From Gammaproteobacteria bacterium (GTDB lineage: Bacteria; Pseudomonadota; Gammaproteobacteria; Pseudomonadales; Halieaceae), in contig JAUICG010000010.1 of NCBI GenBank assembly GCA_030427485.1, positions 62,001-126,000 on the forward strand: a DNA stretch of 64,000 nucleotides, read 5' to 3'. The notes under the pieces were generated by a model. It was not told where the DNA came from. It saw nothing but the letters and a program-made list of their open reading frames with translations, and did not search any database. Numbering within the stretch: position 1 is the first letter of the stretch; every line of letters starts with the position of its first letter. This document shows positions 17,229 through 26,995 of this stretch, piece by piece. The translations under genes and the position numbers were made by a program.

Positions 17229-18475
17229 GTCTCGACCACGGTTCCACGGATGCGCCACAACACGCGGCGATGAGCCAGTTCAGCGTGGCGGACAACTGCC
17301 TGCAGATCGGCGGCCGGGCGCTGCCTGAACTGGCCAGAGCCGTCGGCAAAACGCCTTTCTACGCGTATGACCGCGCCGTAATGAACGAGCGGGTCAGCGC
17401 GCTGCGCGCCGCGCTCCCCGCCGGCATCCACCTGCACTATGCGATAAAAGCCAACCCCATGCCCGGGGTGGTAGAACACCTCGCCAGGCTGACCGACGGA
17501 CTCGACGTCGCCTCGGCCCGTGAACTGCGCCTGGCGCTGGCTACCGGGACTGCGCCGGCCAACATCAGTTTCGCGGGTCCGGGTAAATCCGCGGAAGACC
17601 TCGAGGCGGCAGTCGCCAGCGGTGTCATTATCAACATGGAGTCCGCGCGCGAAATGCAGCGCATCGCGGCACTGGCCGAAGCGCTGGGCGCCCGCCCCCG
17701 CGTGGCCGTTCGCGTCAACCCTGACTTTGAGCTCAAGTCCGCAGGCATGAAAATGAGCAGCGGCCCGAAACCTTTTGGGATAGACGCGGAGCAGGTCCCG
17801 GCGATACTCGAGGCCATGGCATCACTGCCGCTGCAGTTTATGGGGTTCCACATTTTCAGCGGCTCGCAAAACCTGCGGCCGCAAGCCATCATCGAGGCCC
17901 AGACCAAAACCTTTGAACTCGCCTTTCGCCTCAGCCAGTACGCACCCTCCCCGGTCCGCTGGTTGAATATCGGCGGCGGGCTTGGCATACCCTACTTTCC
18001 CGGCGAACAGCCACTGGACCTGGCGCCGATCGCCGCCAACCTGGCGGACCTGGCGCAAGCCGCTGCGACTGAACTGCCGGGCGCAGAGATTGTGATGGAA
18101 CTCGGGCGCTATCTCACGGCGGAAGCGGGCATCTATGTCTGCGAGGTTGTGGATAAGAAAGTCTCTCGCGGAGAAACGTTTCTGGTGACCAATGGCGGCT
18201 TGCACCACCACCTCGCCGCCTCCGGCAACTTCGGGCAGGTTATCCGCAAAAACTACCCGTTGTGCCTGGGCAACCGCGTTTCGGGAGACACACTGGAGCA
18301 GGTGAACATTGTGGGCCCTCTGTGTACACCACTGGATTTGCTGGGCGCCCGGGTCAGCCTGCCGGTCGCCGAGGTGGGAGACCTGATTGTGATCTTCCAG
18401 TCCGGGGCCTACGGCTTGACCGCCAGCCCGCTCGGTTTCCTCGGCCACCCCCACCCTGCGGAAATACTGGTCTAG
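17225..18475 (+). CDS. PLP-dependent decarboxylase, exosortase A system-associated
   Basis: This 416-residue protein belongs to the fold-type III (alanine racemase / ornithine-DAP decarboxylase) group. The PLP lysine is in LHYAIKANPMP (about residue 77), the glycine-rich phosphate-binding loop in NIGGGLGIPYF, and the conserved segment ELGRYLTAEAG follows. The C-terminal region has GPLCTPLDLLGARVSLP and FQSGAYGLTASPLGFLGHP, where the family places the catalytic Cys and Tyr. It matches the exosortase-A-associated decarboxylase family, whose substrate is not established. It probably decarboxylates an amino acid to supply an amine to the ligase-dependent step. It is translationally coupled to the ligase. 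Confidence 0.88.
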   Translation: MSLDHGSTDAPQHAAMSQFSVADNCLQIGGRALPELARAVGKTPFYAYDRAVMNERVSALRAALPAGIHLHYAIKANPMPGVVEHLARLTDGLDVASARELRLALATGTAPANISFAGPGKSAEDLEAAVASGVIINMESAREMQRIAALAEALGARPRVAVRVNPDFELKSAGMKMSSGPKPFGIDAEQVPAILEAMASLPLQFMGFHIFSGSQNLRPQAIIEAQTKTFELAFRLSQYAPSPVRWLNIGGGLGIPYFPGEQPLDLAPIAANLADLAQAAATELPGAEIVMELGRYLTAEAGIYVCEVVDKKVSRGETFLVTNGGLHHHLAASGNFGQVIRKNYPLCLGNRVSGDTLEQVNIVGPLCTPLDLLGARVSLPVAEVGDLIVIFQSGAYGLTASPLGFLGHPHPAEILV

Positions 18476-18872
18476 GCTGCCTACAACCTGTATCGCCCGC
18501 CGTTATCCGTTGTTTTTGTTAGGTATTTTTTTTGTGAATGCACCGGGGATACCGGCGCGACACAAAGAACGCGAGCTAATTGTCACGCCGCTGTAACGGC
18601 GCGCGCCTAAAGTCGGGAATAAGATCACATTTCTGGCAAGAATTCGGGCAGCCGCAAAGAACCCGTGCTACTTTATTTTACTCCACGGTTTCATATGTGG
18701 ATAAGTATGGCAACTCGCTGTGCATAAGTGCCCGGTTGCAGGAATTGCGACCGTTCAGTACAGCGACGTATCAGACAATGGATCGGAGATGGCTCGCCCC
18801 CGGTGGAACTTCACCACTGCCGGGACATCATACGGCGAACGCTGCGATTGGAGCGGTAGAAGGGATTGGGGA
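18476..18872 (+). other. Long leader upstream of sugar transferase, no gene
   Basis: The 397-bp gap has no supported gene. In-frame codons before 18873 (from 18720) extend the sugar transferase but precede its first hydrophobic segment and look non-coding. A TGGCA-TGCA pair at about 18709-18726 resembles a sigma-54 site, but GG and GC are 11 rather than 10 bases apart. The AGGG before 18873 is the likely ribosome-binding site. Confidence 0.45.
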
Positions 18873-20285
18873 ATGGCTACGGTCAGGGTATTCAACCACC
18901 ACGTTCATACATCGTTTTATTGGCTAGCCCTGGTGGATGCGGCGCTGTTCGTGATGGCTTTGTATGCCGGCGCTTACATCCACAGTCTTGTCGCCCTCCA
19001 CCCGTCCAGCTTCCAGGCCATGATCCCCGAGATTCCCAACCGCGCCCTGATCTATTCCGTCATCACGGTGCTTTGCCTGTTTGCCATGGGACTGTATGAA
19101 CCGCGCATGCGCGAAGGCAGATCCGGCGTGCTCGTGCGCACACTGGGCGGGTTTGCCACGGCCAGCCTGTTTACAGCCGGCGTTTTCATGTTGCTGCCGG
19201 ATGTCCAGCAATGGCGCAGCATACTTTTATACGCTGTGCTGCTGTCCTTCAGCGCCAACCTGATCAGTCGGATCGTTTTTATCAACCTGACGGATCTTGA
19301 ACAATTCAAAAGCCGGGTGCTGGTGTATGGCTCAGGTGCCGCCGCCTCCACCATCACCAGCGCAATGCGGCGCAAAACCGACCGGCAGGGCTTTACCATT
19401 GTGGGGTTTGTCAGGGTCGACGACGAGGACCCCAGGGTCACCGGTGAACGGGTGATCAACTTGCGCCAACCCCTGGCGGAATACGCCAGACAGACCGAGA
19501 TCGACCAGATTGTGGTTGCACTGGACAACAAACGTGACCAGACACCCACAGACGAGTTGTTCAAATGCCGCCTGCAGGGCATCAAGGTCATGAACCTGGT
19601 GAACTTTTTCGAGCGGGAAGCCGGCAAAATCCTGGTGGACTTCGCCACCCCGGGCTGGATGACGCTAACCGAAGACCTGCGTAGCAACGCTCCCAGCAGC
19701 CTGACCAAGCGCAGTTTCGATATTGTGGCCAGTTCCATTCTCCTGATGTCCACATGGCCGGTTATGCTGGTGACAGCGTTGGCCATCTGGATAGAGGACG
19801 GCTTCAAGGCGCCGATCTTTTTCAGCCAGCAACGCGTCGGACTGAACGGTAAAGCCTTCCAGGTGCGCAAGTTCAGGAGCATGAGCATCGATGCCGAAGG
19901 GGATGGAAAAGCGCGCTGGGCCACCCCGAACGACAGCCGGGTCACCAAAGTGGGCGCTTTCATTCGCCGCACACGTATCGACGAGCTGCCGCAGATTTTC
20001 AATGTTCTGTCCGGAGAGATGGCCTTTATCGGTCCCCGCCCGGAACGGCCCGAATTTGTACAACAACTGGCTCAGCAGATCCCCTATTACAACTCCCGCC
20101 ACGCGGTCAAACCCGGCATCACCGGCTGGGCGCAGCTGTGTTATCCCTATGGCGCCTCCGAAGACGACGCCAGGCAAAAACTGCAGTTCGATCTGTACTA
20201 CGTGAAAAACCAGAGCCTGTTTCTTGACCTGATGATCACGCTGAGCACCGTTGAGGTCGTGTTGTTCGGGAAGGGCGCCCGCTGA
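18873..20285 (+). CDS. PEP-CTERM-associated polyprenyl-phosphate sugar transferase (EpsB/WbaP type)
   Basis: From ATG 18873 the protein has 470 residues. The first third has four to five membrane helices (about residues 12-130). A Rossmann-like CoA/NAD-binding part follows (RVLVYGSGAAAS to about 270). The C-terminal third is the bacterial sugar transferase domain: KRSFDIVASSILLM, QQRVGLNGKAFQVRKFRSM, TRIDELPQIFNVLSGEMAFIGPRPERPEF and PGITGWAQ. It should transfer a hexose-phosphate to undecaprenyl phosphate as the first step of exopolysaccharide synthesis. It resembles the family found next to exosortase genes. No other capsule glycosyltransferases follow, so the rest of the pathway must be encoded elsewhere. 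Confidence 0.86.
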   Translation: MATVRVFNHHVHTSFYWLALVDAALFVMALYAGAYIHSLVALHPSSFQAMIPEIPNRALIYSVITVLCLFAMGLYEPRMREGRSGVLVRTLGGFATASLFTAGVFMLLPDVQQWRSILLYAVLLSFSANLISRIVFINLTDLEQFKSRVLVYGSGAAASTITSAMRRKTDRQGFTIVGFVRVDDEDPRVTGERVINLRQPLAEYARQTEIDQIVVALDNKRDQTPTDELFKCRLQGIKVMNLVNFFEREAGKILVDFATPGWMTLTEDLRSNAPSSLTKRSFDIVASSILLMSTWPVMLVTALAIWIEDGFKAPIFFSQQRVGLNGKAFQVRKFRSMSIDAEGDGKARWATPNDSRVTKVGAFIRRTRIDELPQIFNVLSGEMAFIGPRPERPEFVQQLAQQIPYYNSRHAVKPGITGWAQLCYPYGASEDDARQKLQFDLYYVKNQSLFLDLMITLSTVEVVLFGKGAR

Positions 20286-20384
20286 CCCAAATATGTCAGA
20301 AAATTTTACACACTCCTGTTGTTGGCGTTAAATTCTGACGCTAACATCCCGCTAGCGCTTGTATTGTACTAACTACTAACAAAA

Positions 20385-20401
20385 TAGGCGCGGATTTTGC
20401 A
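20385..20401 (+). promoter_or_regulatory. Sigma-54-like promoter of small membrane protein gene
   Basis: TAGGCGCGGATTTTGCA has GG (20387-20388) and GC (20399-20400) exactly 10 bases apart, with TTTTGCA matching the -12 half well and AGGCGC the -24 half less well. A start near 20411 would leave about 38 bases before the ATG at 20449. With the stronger site at 5866-5882 it suggests RpoN control of several genes of the region. Confidence 0.6.
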
Positions 20402-20448
20402 TATCAATTGCACTTTCGGTTTCAGCGGGCTAGAGGACTGTTTTTGTC

Positions 20449-20718
20449 ATGGATGTGGTACTGATCATCCTCGGGCTCTCCGGTTTGGGAGCCGTGGTGG
20501 TATCCACCTATGTGTTTACGGTGGCCGCGCGCACCTATGTTTCGGATGATCACGAACAACTGCTGCGAAGCTCGGCCAGCAAAAAACCCCGCGAACACGT
20601 CGCGCGCAGTCCGGTCGACCGGCGAAGCGGCAGGCCGGTCACATTTCCCCTCACCGTTAACAGCATCCTGATCGCCAATGACCGGCGAGTCCTTCCCGAT
20701 AGACGGATGTCAAACTGA
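20449..20718 (+). CDS. Small single-pass membrane protein, unknown function
   Basis: The 89-residue protein has one N-terminal hydrophobic segment (residues 2-27, MDVVLIILGLSGLGAVVVST) followed by a polar, basic tail with several Arg-rich stretches (VDRRSGRPV, NDRRVLPDRRMSN). It resembles no family I recognise. The ATG is preceded by GAGG at 20433-20436, 12 bases away, and by a sigma-54-like promoter, which supports it as a real gene. It is co-oriented with the sugar transferase and could be an accessory of that pathway, but there is no direct evidence. Confidence 0.6.
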   Translation: MDVVLIILGLSGLGAVVVSTYVFTVAARTYVSDDHEQLLRSSASKKPREHVARSPVDRRSGRPVTFPLTVNSILIANDRRVLPDRRMSN

Positions 20719-20800
20719 CGGCCGCCTTCCTCCGGCCACCCCCACTCCGGGTATTTCTGCGCTGGATATCTGATTGCACCGCTTAACTGACTCATGCTAT

Positions 20801-20830
20801 TTTTCATGCAAGTTATTGTTTTTATATAAT
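20801..20830 (+). promoter_or_regulatory. Candidate sigma-70 promoter of the GGDEF/EAL gene
   Basis: TATAAT at 20825-20830 is a perfect -10 hexamer. The best partner 18 bases upstream is TTTTCA at 20801-20806, a 4-of-6 match to the -35 consensus. It would give a leader of about 140 bases before the GGDEF/EAL start. The assignment rests on sequence match only. Confidence 0.4.
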
Positions 20831-20978
20831 AAACTGTACGCCTGCACAGCGCTGTGAGAAACAGGATGTACAGGCAGGCTATTTCCCTGCGGTTAGCGCC
20901 GCAGACCTGGACGTGACGCATGACAACAATCCAAGCCGGTATCGAGCCAGACACAACAGGGGTGGGAATCACTCGCCC

Positions 20979-23297
20979 ATGACGATTGCCGGCAAAATCA
21001 ATGCCCTGGTGATATCCATCGCGGTAGCCGCAGGCTGCATTCTCACGGCAACTGTACTCCTGCTCGGGTACTCATCCGCCCGGGAGCAAATCATCAAGCA
21101 ATCGGCAAACCTCGTGCAAAGCCAGCCGCAATTACAGGTGGCGATATACCTCAAGGATTTCAACGAGCTGCGGGCGACGCTCCAGGACATCCTGCAGTCC
21201 TCCCCCGCGATCGTGTACGCCATTGCCCGGGACCAGACAGGCCTTGAGTTGAACCGCGCCGAACAAGCCGACATGCAGGAATACGAATCCACGGCATTTG
21301 CGGACATCCGCGGGAACACCTCAGTAGTGGAAACCAGCCTGACGCCAAGGCGCGGCAGCTTTTCCGGTGGTACCGCTGGCGCCCTGAACCTGCCCGGAAG
21401 CGAGCTCGTCTGGGACCTGACTGTCCCGGTACTGTCCGTCGTCAACCCTCTCGATGAGAACCTCGACCGCGAAATGCTGGGCGCGGCATTGGCGAGTGCG
21501 CGGTCGGCCAGCAGCCTGCATGTGGTCGGTTATGTCCAGATCGGGATAAGCCGCTCACAGCTACTGAAGGGGCTCGTTCCGACCGTGCTGGTGGTGATGG
21601 GAGTCGCGATGGCCTTTATCCTCCTGTGTAGTGTATTCAGCAGGCACATGGCACGCAGGATCACCGCTCCCTTTGCGGTGATAAAACGGATGGCGGACGA
21701 TATTTCATCGGGCGCGGCTGTGCAGACGCGCGGTCTCGAGAGCAGTGGCGAATTCAAGGAGGTCGTCGCCCTGCTCAACACTATCATTGCGGGCCTCAAC
21801 ACCTACAAGACCCGCATGGACGTCGACCACCAGCTGCTGAGCATGAAAGTGGAGGAGCGCACCTCGCAACTGTCCAAACGTAACGAGGAGCTGAGCGAGG
21901 CCGTGAAACAAGTCACGGAAACGAAGGACCGGCTGCGGAAACTCGCGTACTACGACAGTCTGACCGGTCTGCCAAACCGCCGCCTGTTTACCGAGCAGCT
22001 TGACTTGCTGCTGCGTTTGGGAAGGCGAAACAAGGAAATGCTGGCGCTGCTGTTCCTCGACCTGGACAATTTCAAGCGCATCAACGATTCGCTGGGACAC
22101 AGCTCCGGGGATTTATTGCTGCGCGAGGTAGCAAAACGCCTGGCCAGGTGCGTACGGAACAGCGACGTTATCGCGCATTACGTGGAGCCGGGTTCGCAGA
22201 TCGATGTTTCGCGACTCGGCGGTGACGAGTTCACCGTGGTGCTAAACCAGCTCGACAGTATTGATTCGGCAGGTATGGTCGCCCAGCGCCTGCTCGACAC
22301 ACTCACCCAGCCGATAACGATCGAGGGTCATGACCTGGTCGTCACCCCCAGTATCGGCATCGCGGTCGCGCAGGCGGACGGTACGGAAACAGTAGAGGGT
22401 CTTCTCAAGGCCGCCGATACTGCCATGTACCACGCCAAGTCTTCCGGCAAGAACAAATTCATGTTCTATAGCAGCGACATGGATGCCGCCGGCGTGGAAC
22501 GGCTCAAGCTGGAAAATGAACTGCGCAAGGCGCTGGAAAACAAGGGGCTGGCCCTCCATTACCAGGTGCAGGTGGACACCCTGACCGGCACGGTGACCGG
22601 CGCCGAGGCACTGATGCGCTGGCCGCATGACGAGTTGGGAATGGTGCCGCCGTTCAAGTTCATCCCGTTGGCGGAAGAGATGGGCCTGATCGGCGCGGTC
22701 GGAGAATGGGGCCTGGAAGAGGCCTGTCGGCAGATGGTGGAACTGCAGTCCCTGGGCCTGGACCTGCCCAAAGTGTCGGTCAACGTCTCAGCGCTGCAAT
22801 TCACCCGGAGTTTCATTCGCCACGTGTCCGAGACCCTGGCAACGACAGGACTGCGCCCAAGGCGCCTGCAGCTGGAGTTGACCGAGGGCATCATGATGGA
22901 CAACAAGGAAGATATTGTTCGCGCCCTGAATGATCTCAAGGAGCAGGGTGTGCAGCTGTCGATTGATGATTTCGGCACCGGCTACTCCTCCTTGAGCTAT
23001 CTCAGCCGGTTTCCGCTGGACGAACTGAAGATCGATCGCAGCTTCGTGATCGATTTTGACAAAAGCCAGAACGACGCCAGCCTGGTGACAGCCATTATCG
23101 CGATGGCGAGAAGTATGCGCCTGCACCTGGTAGCCGAGGGTGTGGAAACGCGAGAGCAGTACCATTTCCTGCGCAACAATGGCGCCAGCATCATCCAGGG
23201 ATACCTGTTCAGCAAGCCGGTGCCGTTCGAGGAACTGAAAGCACTGCTCGCACCGGGGTATTTCAAGGAACAAATCGACGAACTGAACGCCCGCTGA
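20979..23297 (+). CDS. Membrane GGDEF-EAL cyclic-di-GMP enzyme
   Basis: From ATG 20979 the protein has 772 residues (an ATG at 20913 would add 22). It has a membrane helix (about residues 5-30), a periplasmic sensor loop, a second helix (about 197-220), a HAMP-like linker and coiled coil (about 225-320). A GGDEF domain follows with [10 protein letters not shown] and intact RLGGDEF, then an EAL domain with [27 protein letters not shown] and LKIDRSF. Both catalytic signatures look complete, so it may make and break c-di-GMP. The RxxD inhibitory site before GGDEF is missing (the region reads SQIDVSRL). It probably links an envelope signal to biofilm or exopolysaccharide output, in keeping with the adjacent locus. 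Confidence 0.88.
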   Translation: MTIAGKINALVISIAVAAGCILTATVLLLGYSSAREQIIKQSANLVQSQPQLQVAIYLKDFNELRATLQDILQSSPAIVYAIARDQTGLELNRAEQADMQEYESTAFADIRGNTSVVETSLTPRRGSFSGGTAGALNLPGSELVWDLTVPVLSVVNPLDENLDREMLGAALASARSASSLHVVGYVQIGISRSQLLKGLVPTVLVVMGVAMAFILLCSVFSRHMARRITAPFAVIKRMADDISSGAAVQTRGLESSGEFKEVVALLNTIIAGLNTYKTRMDVDHQLLSMKVEERTSQLSKRNEELSEAVKQVTETKDRLRKLAYYDSLTGLPNRRLFTEQLDLLLRLGRRNKEMLALLFLDLDNFKRINDSLGHSSGDLLLREVAKRLARCVRNSDVIAHYVEPGSQIDVSRLGGDEFTVVLNQLDSIDSAGMVAQRLLDTLTQPITIEGHDLVVTPSIGIAVAQADGTETVEGLLKAADTAMYHAKSSGKNKFMFYSSDMDAAGVERLKLENELRKALENKGLALHYQVQVDTLTGTVTGAEALMRWPHDELGMVPPFKFIPLAEEMGLIGAVGEWGLEEACRQMVELQSLGLDLPKVSVNVSALQFTRSFIRHVSETLATTGLRPRRLQLELTEGIMMDNKEDIVRALNDLKEQGVQLSIDDFGTGYSSLSYLSRFPLDELKIDRSFVIDFDKSQNDASLVTAIIAMARSMRLHLVAEGVETREQYHFLRNNGASIIQGYLFSKPVPFEELKALLAPGYFKEQIDELNAR

Positions 23298-23389
23298 ATG
23301 CGGCTCCGCCAGTGGCGACACGGCCAATTACTGTCACTTCCGGCCGAATACTCCGCCCCCGGGCCGGGGCTGGGTTATACTGCAGCGCG

Positions 23390-25180
23390 ATGAATAACGC
23401 CCAGCACATACTGCAAACGGTCTTTGGTTACGAAGCCTTCCGGGCGCCACAGGACGCCATCATACAGACGGTAATCGCCGGCAACGACGCACTGGTGCTG
23501 ATGCCTACCGGCGGCGGCAAGTCACTTTGCTACCAGATTCCCGCCCTCGCCAGACCCGGCTGCGGAATCGTGATCTCGCCCCTGATCGCGCTGATGCAGG
23601 ATCAGGTCAACGCGATGCGCGAGCTTGGCGTAAGAGCGAGCTATTTGAACTCGACCCTGGACGCCGGCGAGGCACGCTCGGTGGAGCAGGCGCTGCTTTG
23701 CGGCGAACTGGACCTCCTCTATATCGCGCCGGAGCGCCTGACGCAGGAACGCTGCCTGGCGCTGTTGGAGCGGTCAAACATCGCGCTGTTCGCGATTGAC
23801 GAGGCGCATTGCGTCTCGCAGTGGGGACACGACTTTCGCACCGACTATTTGCAATTGAGCCTGCTGCACCAGCGCTTCCCGGCGGTCCCGCGTATCGCGC
23901 TTACTGCCACGGCGGATGAACGTACGAGGGCCGAGATCATTCACCGGCTCGACCTCGCAGAGGCCGGGCAATTCATAGCCGGGTTCGACCGCCCCAACAT
24001 CCGCTACCGCATCGCGATCAAATCCAACCCCAGGGCACAGCTGCTGCGGTTCCTGCGCGACGAACACCCGAAGGATGCGGGCATCGTCTACTGCCTTTCC
24101 CGAAAAAAAACCGAGGATATTTCGCTGTGGCTGCAGGAACAGGGCTTCAACGCCCTGCCGTACCACGCCGGCCTGCCCGCAGCCCTGCGCGCCGATCACC
24201 AGGCACGGTTCCTGCGGGAGGAAGGCGTGATTGTCGTCGCCACCATTGCCTTCGGTATGGGCATAGACAAGCCGGATGTGCGTTTTGTCGCCCACCTGGA
24301 TATGCCGAAGACTATAGAGTCCTACTACCAGGAGACAGGCCGTGCCGGGCGTGACGGGGAACCGGCAAACGCCTGGATGCTTTACGGATTGCAGGATGTG
24401 ATCAAGCTGCGCCAGATGATGGCCGCCTCCGACGGCAGCGAAGAATTCAAACGGGCGGAGCAGCACCGACTGAACGCGATGCTGGGGCTGTGCGAGATCA
24501 CCAGTTGCCGCCGGGAAAGCCTGCTGAAATACTTTGGGGACACCCTGGCCGGGCCCTGCGGCAACTGCGACACCTGCCTGGAACCCGTGGACACCTGGGA
24601 CGGCACGGAAGCGGCCCGCAAGGCATTGAGCGCGGTCTATCGCACCGGCCAGCGCTTTGGCGTCAATCATGTGATCGACGTGCTGCGCGGCGCCGACAAC
24701 GACAAGGTCAGGCAGTTCAGCCACCAGCAACTACCCACTTACGGCGTGGGCAAGGAACTTACCAACACGCAGTGGCGCTCCGTGTTCAGGCAACTGGTCG
24801 CTCGCGGCTACATGAGCGTGGATCTCGCGGAATACGGCGCCCTGCGACTGGAAGAAAAATGCCGGCCGCTGCTGCGCGCGGAGCAGGAGGTGCTATTGCG
24901 CCGCGATGCCGGCGGCAAGACGGCCCGACAGCAAACCACTACCCCGCTCCCCGCCGATATCGATGTCGGCTTGTGGGAAGCCCTGCGTGAATGCAGGCGC
25001 GTGCTGGCCGAAAAGCAGGGCGTGCCGCCCTATGTGATTTTTCACGATCGCAGCCTGAAGGAGATGTGTTCGGTACGTCCCAGGACGGCGGAAGAGTTTG
25101 GCTACATTAGCGGAGTGGGAGAGCGCAAACTGCACAAGTACGGGGCCGCATTTTTGCGCGTTATCAACGAATACCTCTAG
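23390..25180 (+). CDS. recQ: ATP-dependent DNA helicase RecQ
   Basis: From MNNAQHILQ (ATG 23390) the protein has 596 residues, close to the usual 600-610. It has the Walker A motif in [16 protein letters not shown], the DEAH box with the aromatic loop ([14 protein letters not shown]), helicase C motifs ([13 protein letters not shown]), the zinc-binding cysteines ([16 protein letters not shown]), the winged-helix RQC region and a C-terminal HRDC domain (about residues 525-596). It unwinds 3'-5' in recombination and replication repair (RecF pathway). It overlaps no neighbour; the HMG-CoA reductase gene follows after 175 bp. Confidence 0.95.
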   Translation: MNNAQHILQTVFGYEAFRAPQDAIIQTVIAGNDALVLMPTGGGKSLCYQIPALARPGCGIVISPLIALMQDQVNAMRELGVRASYLNSTLDAGEARSVEQALLCGELDLLYIAPERLTQERCLALLERSNIALFAIDEAHCVSQWGHDFRTDYLQLSLLHQRFPAVPRIALTATADERTRAEIIHRLDLAEAGQFIAGFDRPNIRYRIAIKSNPRAQLLRFLRDEHPKDAGIVYCLSRKKTEDISLWLQEQGFNALPYHAGLPAALRADHQARFLREEGVIVVATIAFGMGIDKPDVRFVAHLDMPKTIESYYQETGRAGRDGEPANAWMLYGLQDVIKLRQMMAASDGSEEFKRAEQHRLNAMLGLCEITSCRRESLLKYFGDTLAGPCGNCDTCLEPVDTWDGTEAARKALSAVYRTGQRFGVNHVIDVLRGADNDKVRQFSHQQLPTYGVGKELTNTQWRSVFRQLVARGYMSVDLAEYGALRLEEKCRPLLRAEQEVLLRRDAGGKTARQQTTTPLPADIDVGLWEALRECRRVLAEKQGVPPYVIFHDRSLKEMCSVRPRTAEEFGYISGVGERKLHKYGAAFLRVINEYL

Positions 25181-25355
25181 TATTGTGCTCGCGTGCAATA
25201 GTCAAAGGCATGCAGGGGCGCGTTTTGTAGTTTTCGCGCTCTTCTCTATCGTTGAACTTACGATATCCGACAGAGGCAACTTTCACTACGAAGGTGCATT
25301 GACCCTCGCTGGCTAAGCGCGTAGTTTCAATGTCTCATCAATGAGGAGACGCTCA

Positions 25356-26540
25356 GTGAGCAAGAAAATCCCCCGCTCCAACGACAACGATTATAGCCTG
25401 GATATCATTCGGGCACGTCAGGATTTCATCGAGAAAAATACGCCGGCCAAACTGAATCACACCACGCAATTTTCTTTCGACCCCGCCGAGATGTCCGGAA
25501 ATATTGAAAACCTGTTCGGCGTCGCCCAGGTGCCGATCGGGCTGGCGGGGCCGCTGCTGATCAACGGTGAACATGCCAGGGGCGAGTTCTATGTCCCAAT
25601 GGCCACCGTCGAGGGCACCATGCTGGCCAGCTACAACCGGGGCATGCGGGTCATCAGGGAGAGTGGCGGCGTGACGACCACTGTCTCCGGCGACGCGATG
25701 CAGCGGGCGCCTGTTTTCGTGTTCCCCAGTGCGCGGGAGGCGCGCGACTTCGGTCTCTGGCTGGACGAACACTTCGACCGGATCAAAGCGATCGCGGAGT
25801 CCACCACCTCGGTGGGTAAACTGCATGAAATCGAGCACTACCATGCACACAATATGGTCTTTACGCGATTCGACTACAGCACCGGCGATGCCGCCGGCCA
25901 GAACATGACGAGCAAGGCGACATTCGTCGCCTGCGAATGGATCAACAAGGAATTCAAGGGAATATCGCACTACCTGCTGTCGGGCAATTTCGATACCGAG
26001 AAAAAAACCTCATCCGTCAACATGCTCAAGGGGCGCGGCAGGCGTGTCACCGCTGAAATCACCATTCCCCGCGACGTCATGATCAACAACCTGCGTATAT
26101 CGCCGCAGCAGATGCACTACGGCCAGGGTATCAGCACCCTGAGCGCTTTCCTCTCCAGTTCCTCCAATAATGCCGCCCACCCCGCCAACGGCCTCGCGGC
26201 GTTGTACCTGGCGACCGGCCAGGATATCGCCAACATCGGCGAGTCCAACCAGTGCACCACCTATAACAAGGTCACCCGGGAAGGCGATTACCATTTTTCC
26301 ATGACCTTTCCGGCGCTGATCCTGGCTACCTATGGCGGTGGCACCGCCCTGCCGACACAGCGCGAGTGCCTGCAGATCATGGACTGTTTCGGCCCCGGCA
26401 AAGTCATGAAACTTGCGGAGATCGCCGCCGCCCTGGCACTGGCCGGCGAGCTCTCGCTGGGAGCGGCGGCTAAAATCGACAAAGAGACACGCACCAACGA
26501 ATGGGTGGACGCCCACGAGCGGCTTGGGCGCAATCGCTGA
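25356..26540 (+). CDS. Class I hydroxymethylglutaryl-CoA reductase
   Basis: The start is GTG 25356, with GAGGAG seven bases upstream; an ATG at 25341 overlaps that site and is unlikely. The 394-residue protein has the class I signatures: NIENLFGVAQVPIGLAGPL, VEGTMLASYNRG (catalytic Glu), GDAAGQNM (dinucleotide region), SGNFDTEKK (as SGNYCTDKK), SSNNAAHPANG, ATYGGGTALPTQ and a C-terminal His in WVDAHERLGRNR. It should convert HMG-CoA to mevalonate with NADPH or do the reverse. No other mevalonate gene is in the window, and gammaproteobacteria generally make isoprenoids by the MEP route, so its role is open. Confidence 0.9.
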   Translation: MSKKIPRSNDNDYSLDIIRARQDFIEKNTPAKLNHTTQFSFDPAEMSGNIENLFGVAQVPIGLAGPLLINGEHARGEFYVPMATVEGTMLASYNRGMRVIRESGGVTTTVSGDAMQRAPVFVFPSAREARDFGLWLDEHFDRIKAIAESTTSVGKLHEIEHYHAHNMVFTRFDYSTGDAAGQNMTSKATFVACEWINKEFKGISHYLLSGNFDTEKKTSSVNMLKGRGRRVTAEITIPRDVMINNLRISPQQMHYGQGISTLSAFLSSSSNNAAHPANGLAALYLATGQDIANIGESNQCTTYNKVTREGDYHFSMTFPALILATYGGGTALPTQRECLQIMDCFGPGKVMKLAEIAAALALAGELSLGAAAKIDKETRTNEWVDAHERLGRNR

Positions 26541-26563
26541 ACGCGGGGCATTTCGTTCATACT

Positions 26564-26980
26564 ATGAGTCTGAGAATTTCAAGCCAGGTCAGTATCCCGT
26601 TGTCGGAAATACAGTTCCATGCCATCCGCGCCCAGGGCGCCGGCGGACAGAATGTGAACAAGGTGTCTTCCGCGGTTCACCTGCGCTTCGACTTTGGCGC
26701 GTCCTCGCTGCCAGAGGCGTACAAGGAAGGCCTGCGCAAACAGCGCGACCAGCGCATCACCGATGAGGGCGTGATTGTGATCAAGGCGCAGCGCTTTCGC
26801 AGCCAGGACAAGAATCGTGAGGATGCCCTCTGCCGTCTGGCGGACCTGGTAAAGGCGGCGGGCACAACGCAAAAAAAACGCAAGCCCACCAAACCCAGCC
26901 GCAGCAGTCAGCAGAAGCGAATGGACAGCAAAACCAAACACGGCCAACTGAAGTCCCAGCGCGGCCGAGTCAAATTCTAG
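26564..26980 (+). CDS. arfB: Ribosome-rescue peptidyl-tRNA hydrolase ArfB
   Basis: From ATG 26564 the 138-residue protein has the release-factor GGQ loop (RAQGAGGQNVNKVSSAVHLRF) near the N-terminus and a basic lysine/arginine-rich tail (KKRKPTKPSRSSQQKRMDSK) that in ArfB/YaeJ enters the empty mRNA channel of stalled ribosomes. It hydrolyses peptidyl-tRNA on non-stop complexes without a stop codon. It starts 24 bp after the HMG-CoA reductase stop and may be co-transcribed, with no clear functional link. Confidence 0.92.
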   Translation: MSLRISSQVSIPLSEIQFHAIRAQGAGGQNVNKVSSAVHLRFDFGASSLPEAYKEGLRKQRDQRITDEGVIVIKAQRFRSQDKNREDALCRLADLVKAAGTTQKKRKPTKPSRSSQQKRMDSKTKHGQLKSQRGRVKF

Positions 26981-26995
26981 AGACCGGGAGGAATC

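Noticed and set aside
18709..18726. Sigma-54-like site before the sugar transferase
   Set aside because: GG and GC are 11 bases apart instead of 10, so the fit is poor.
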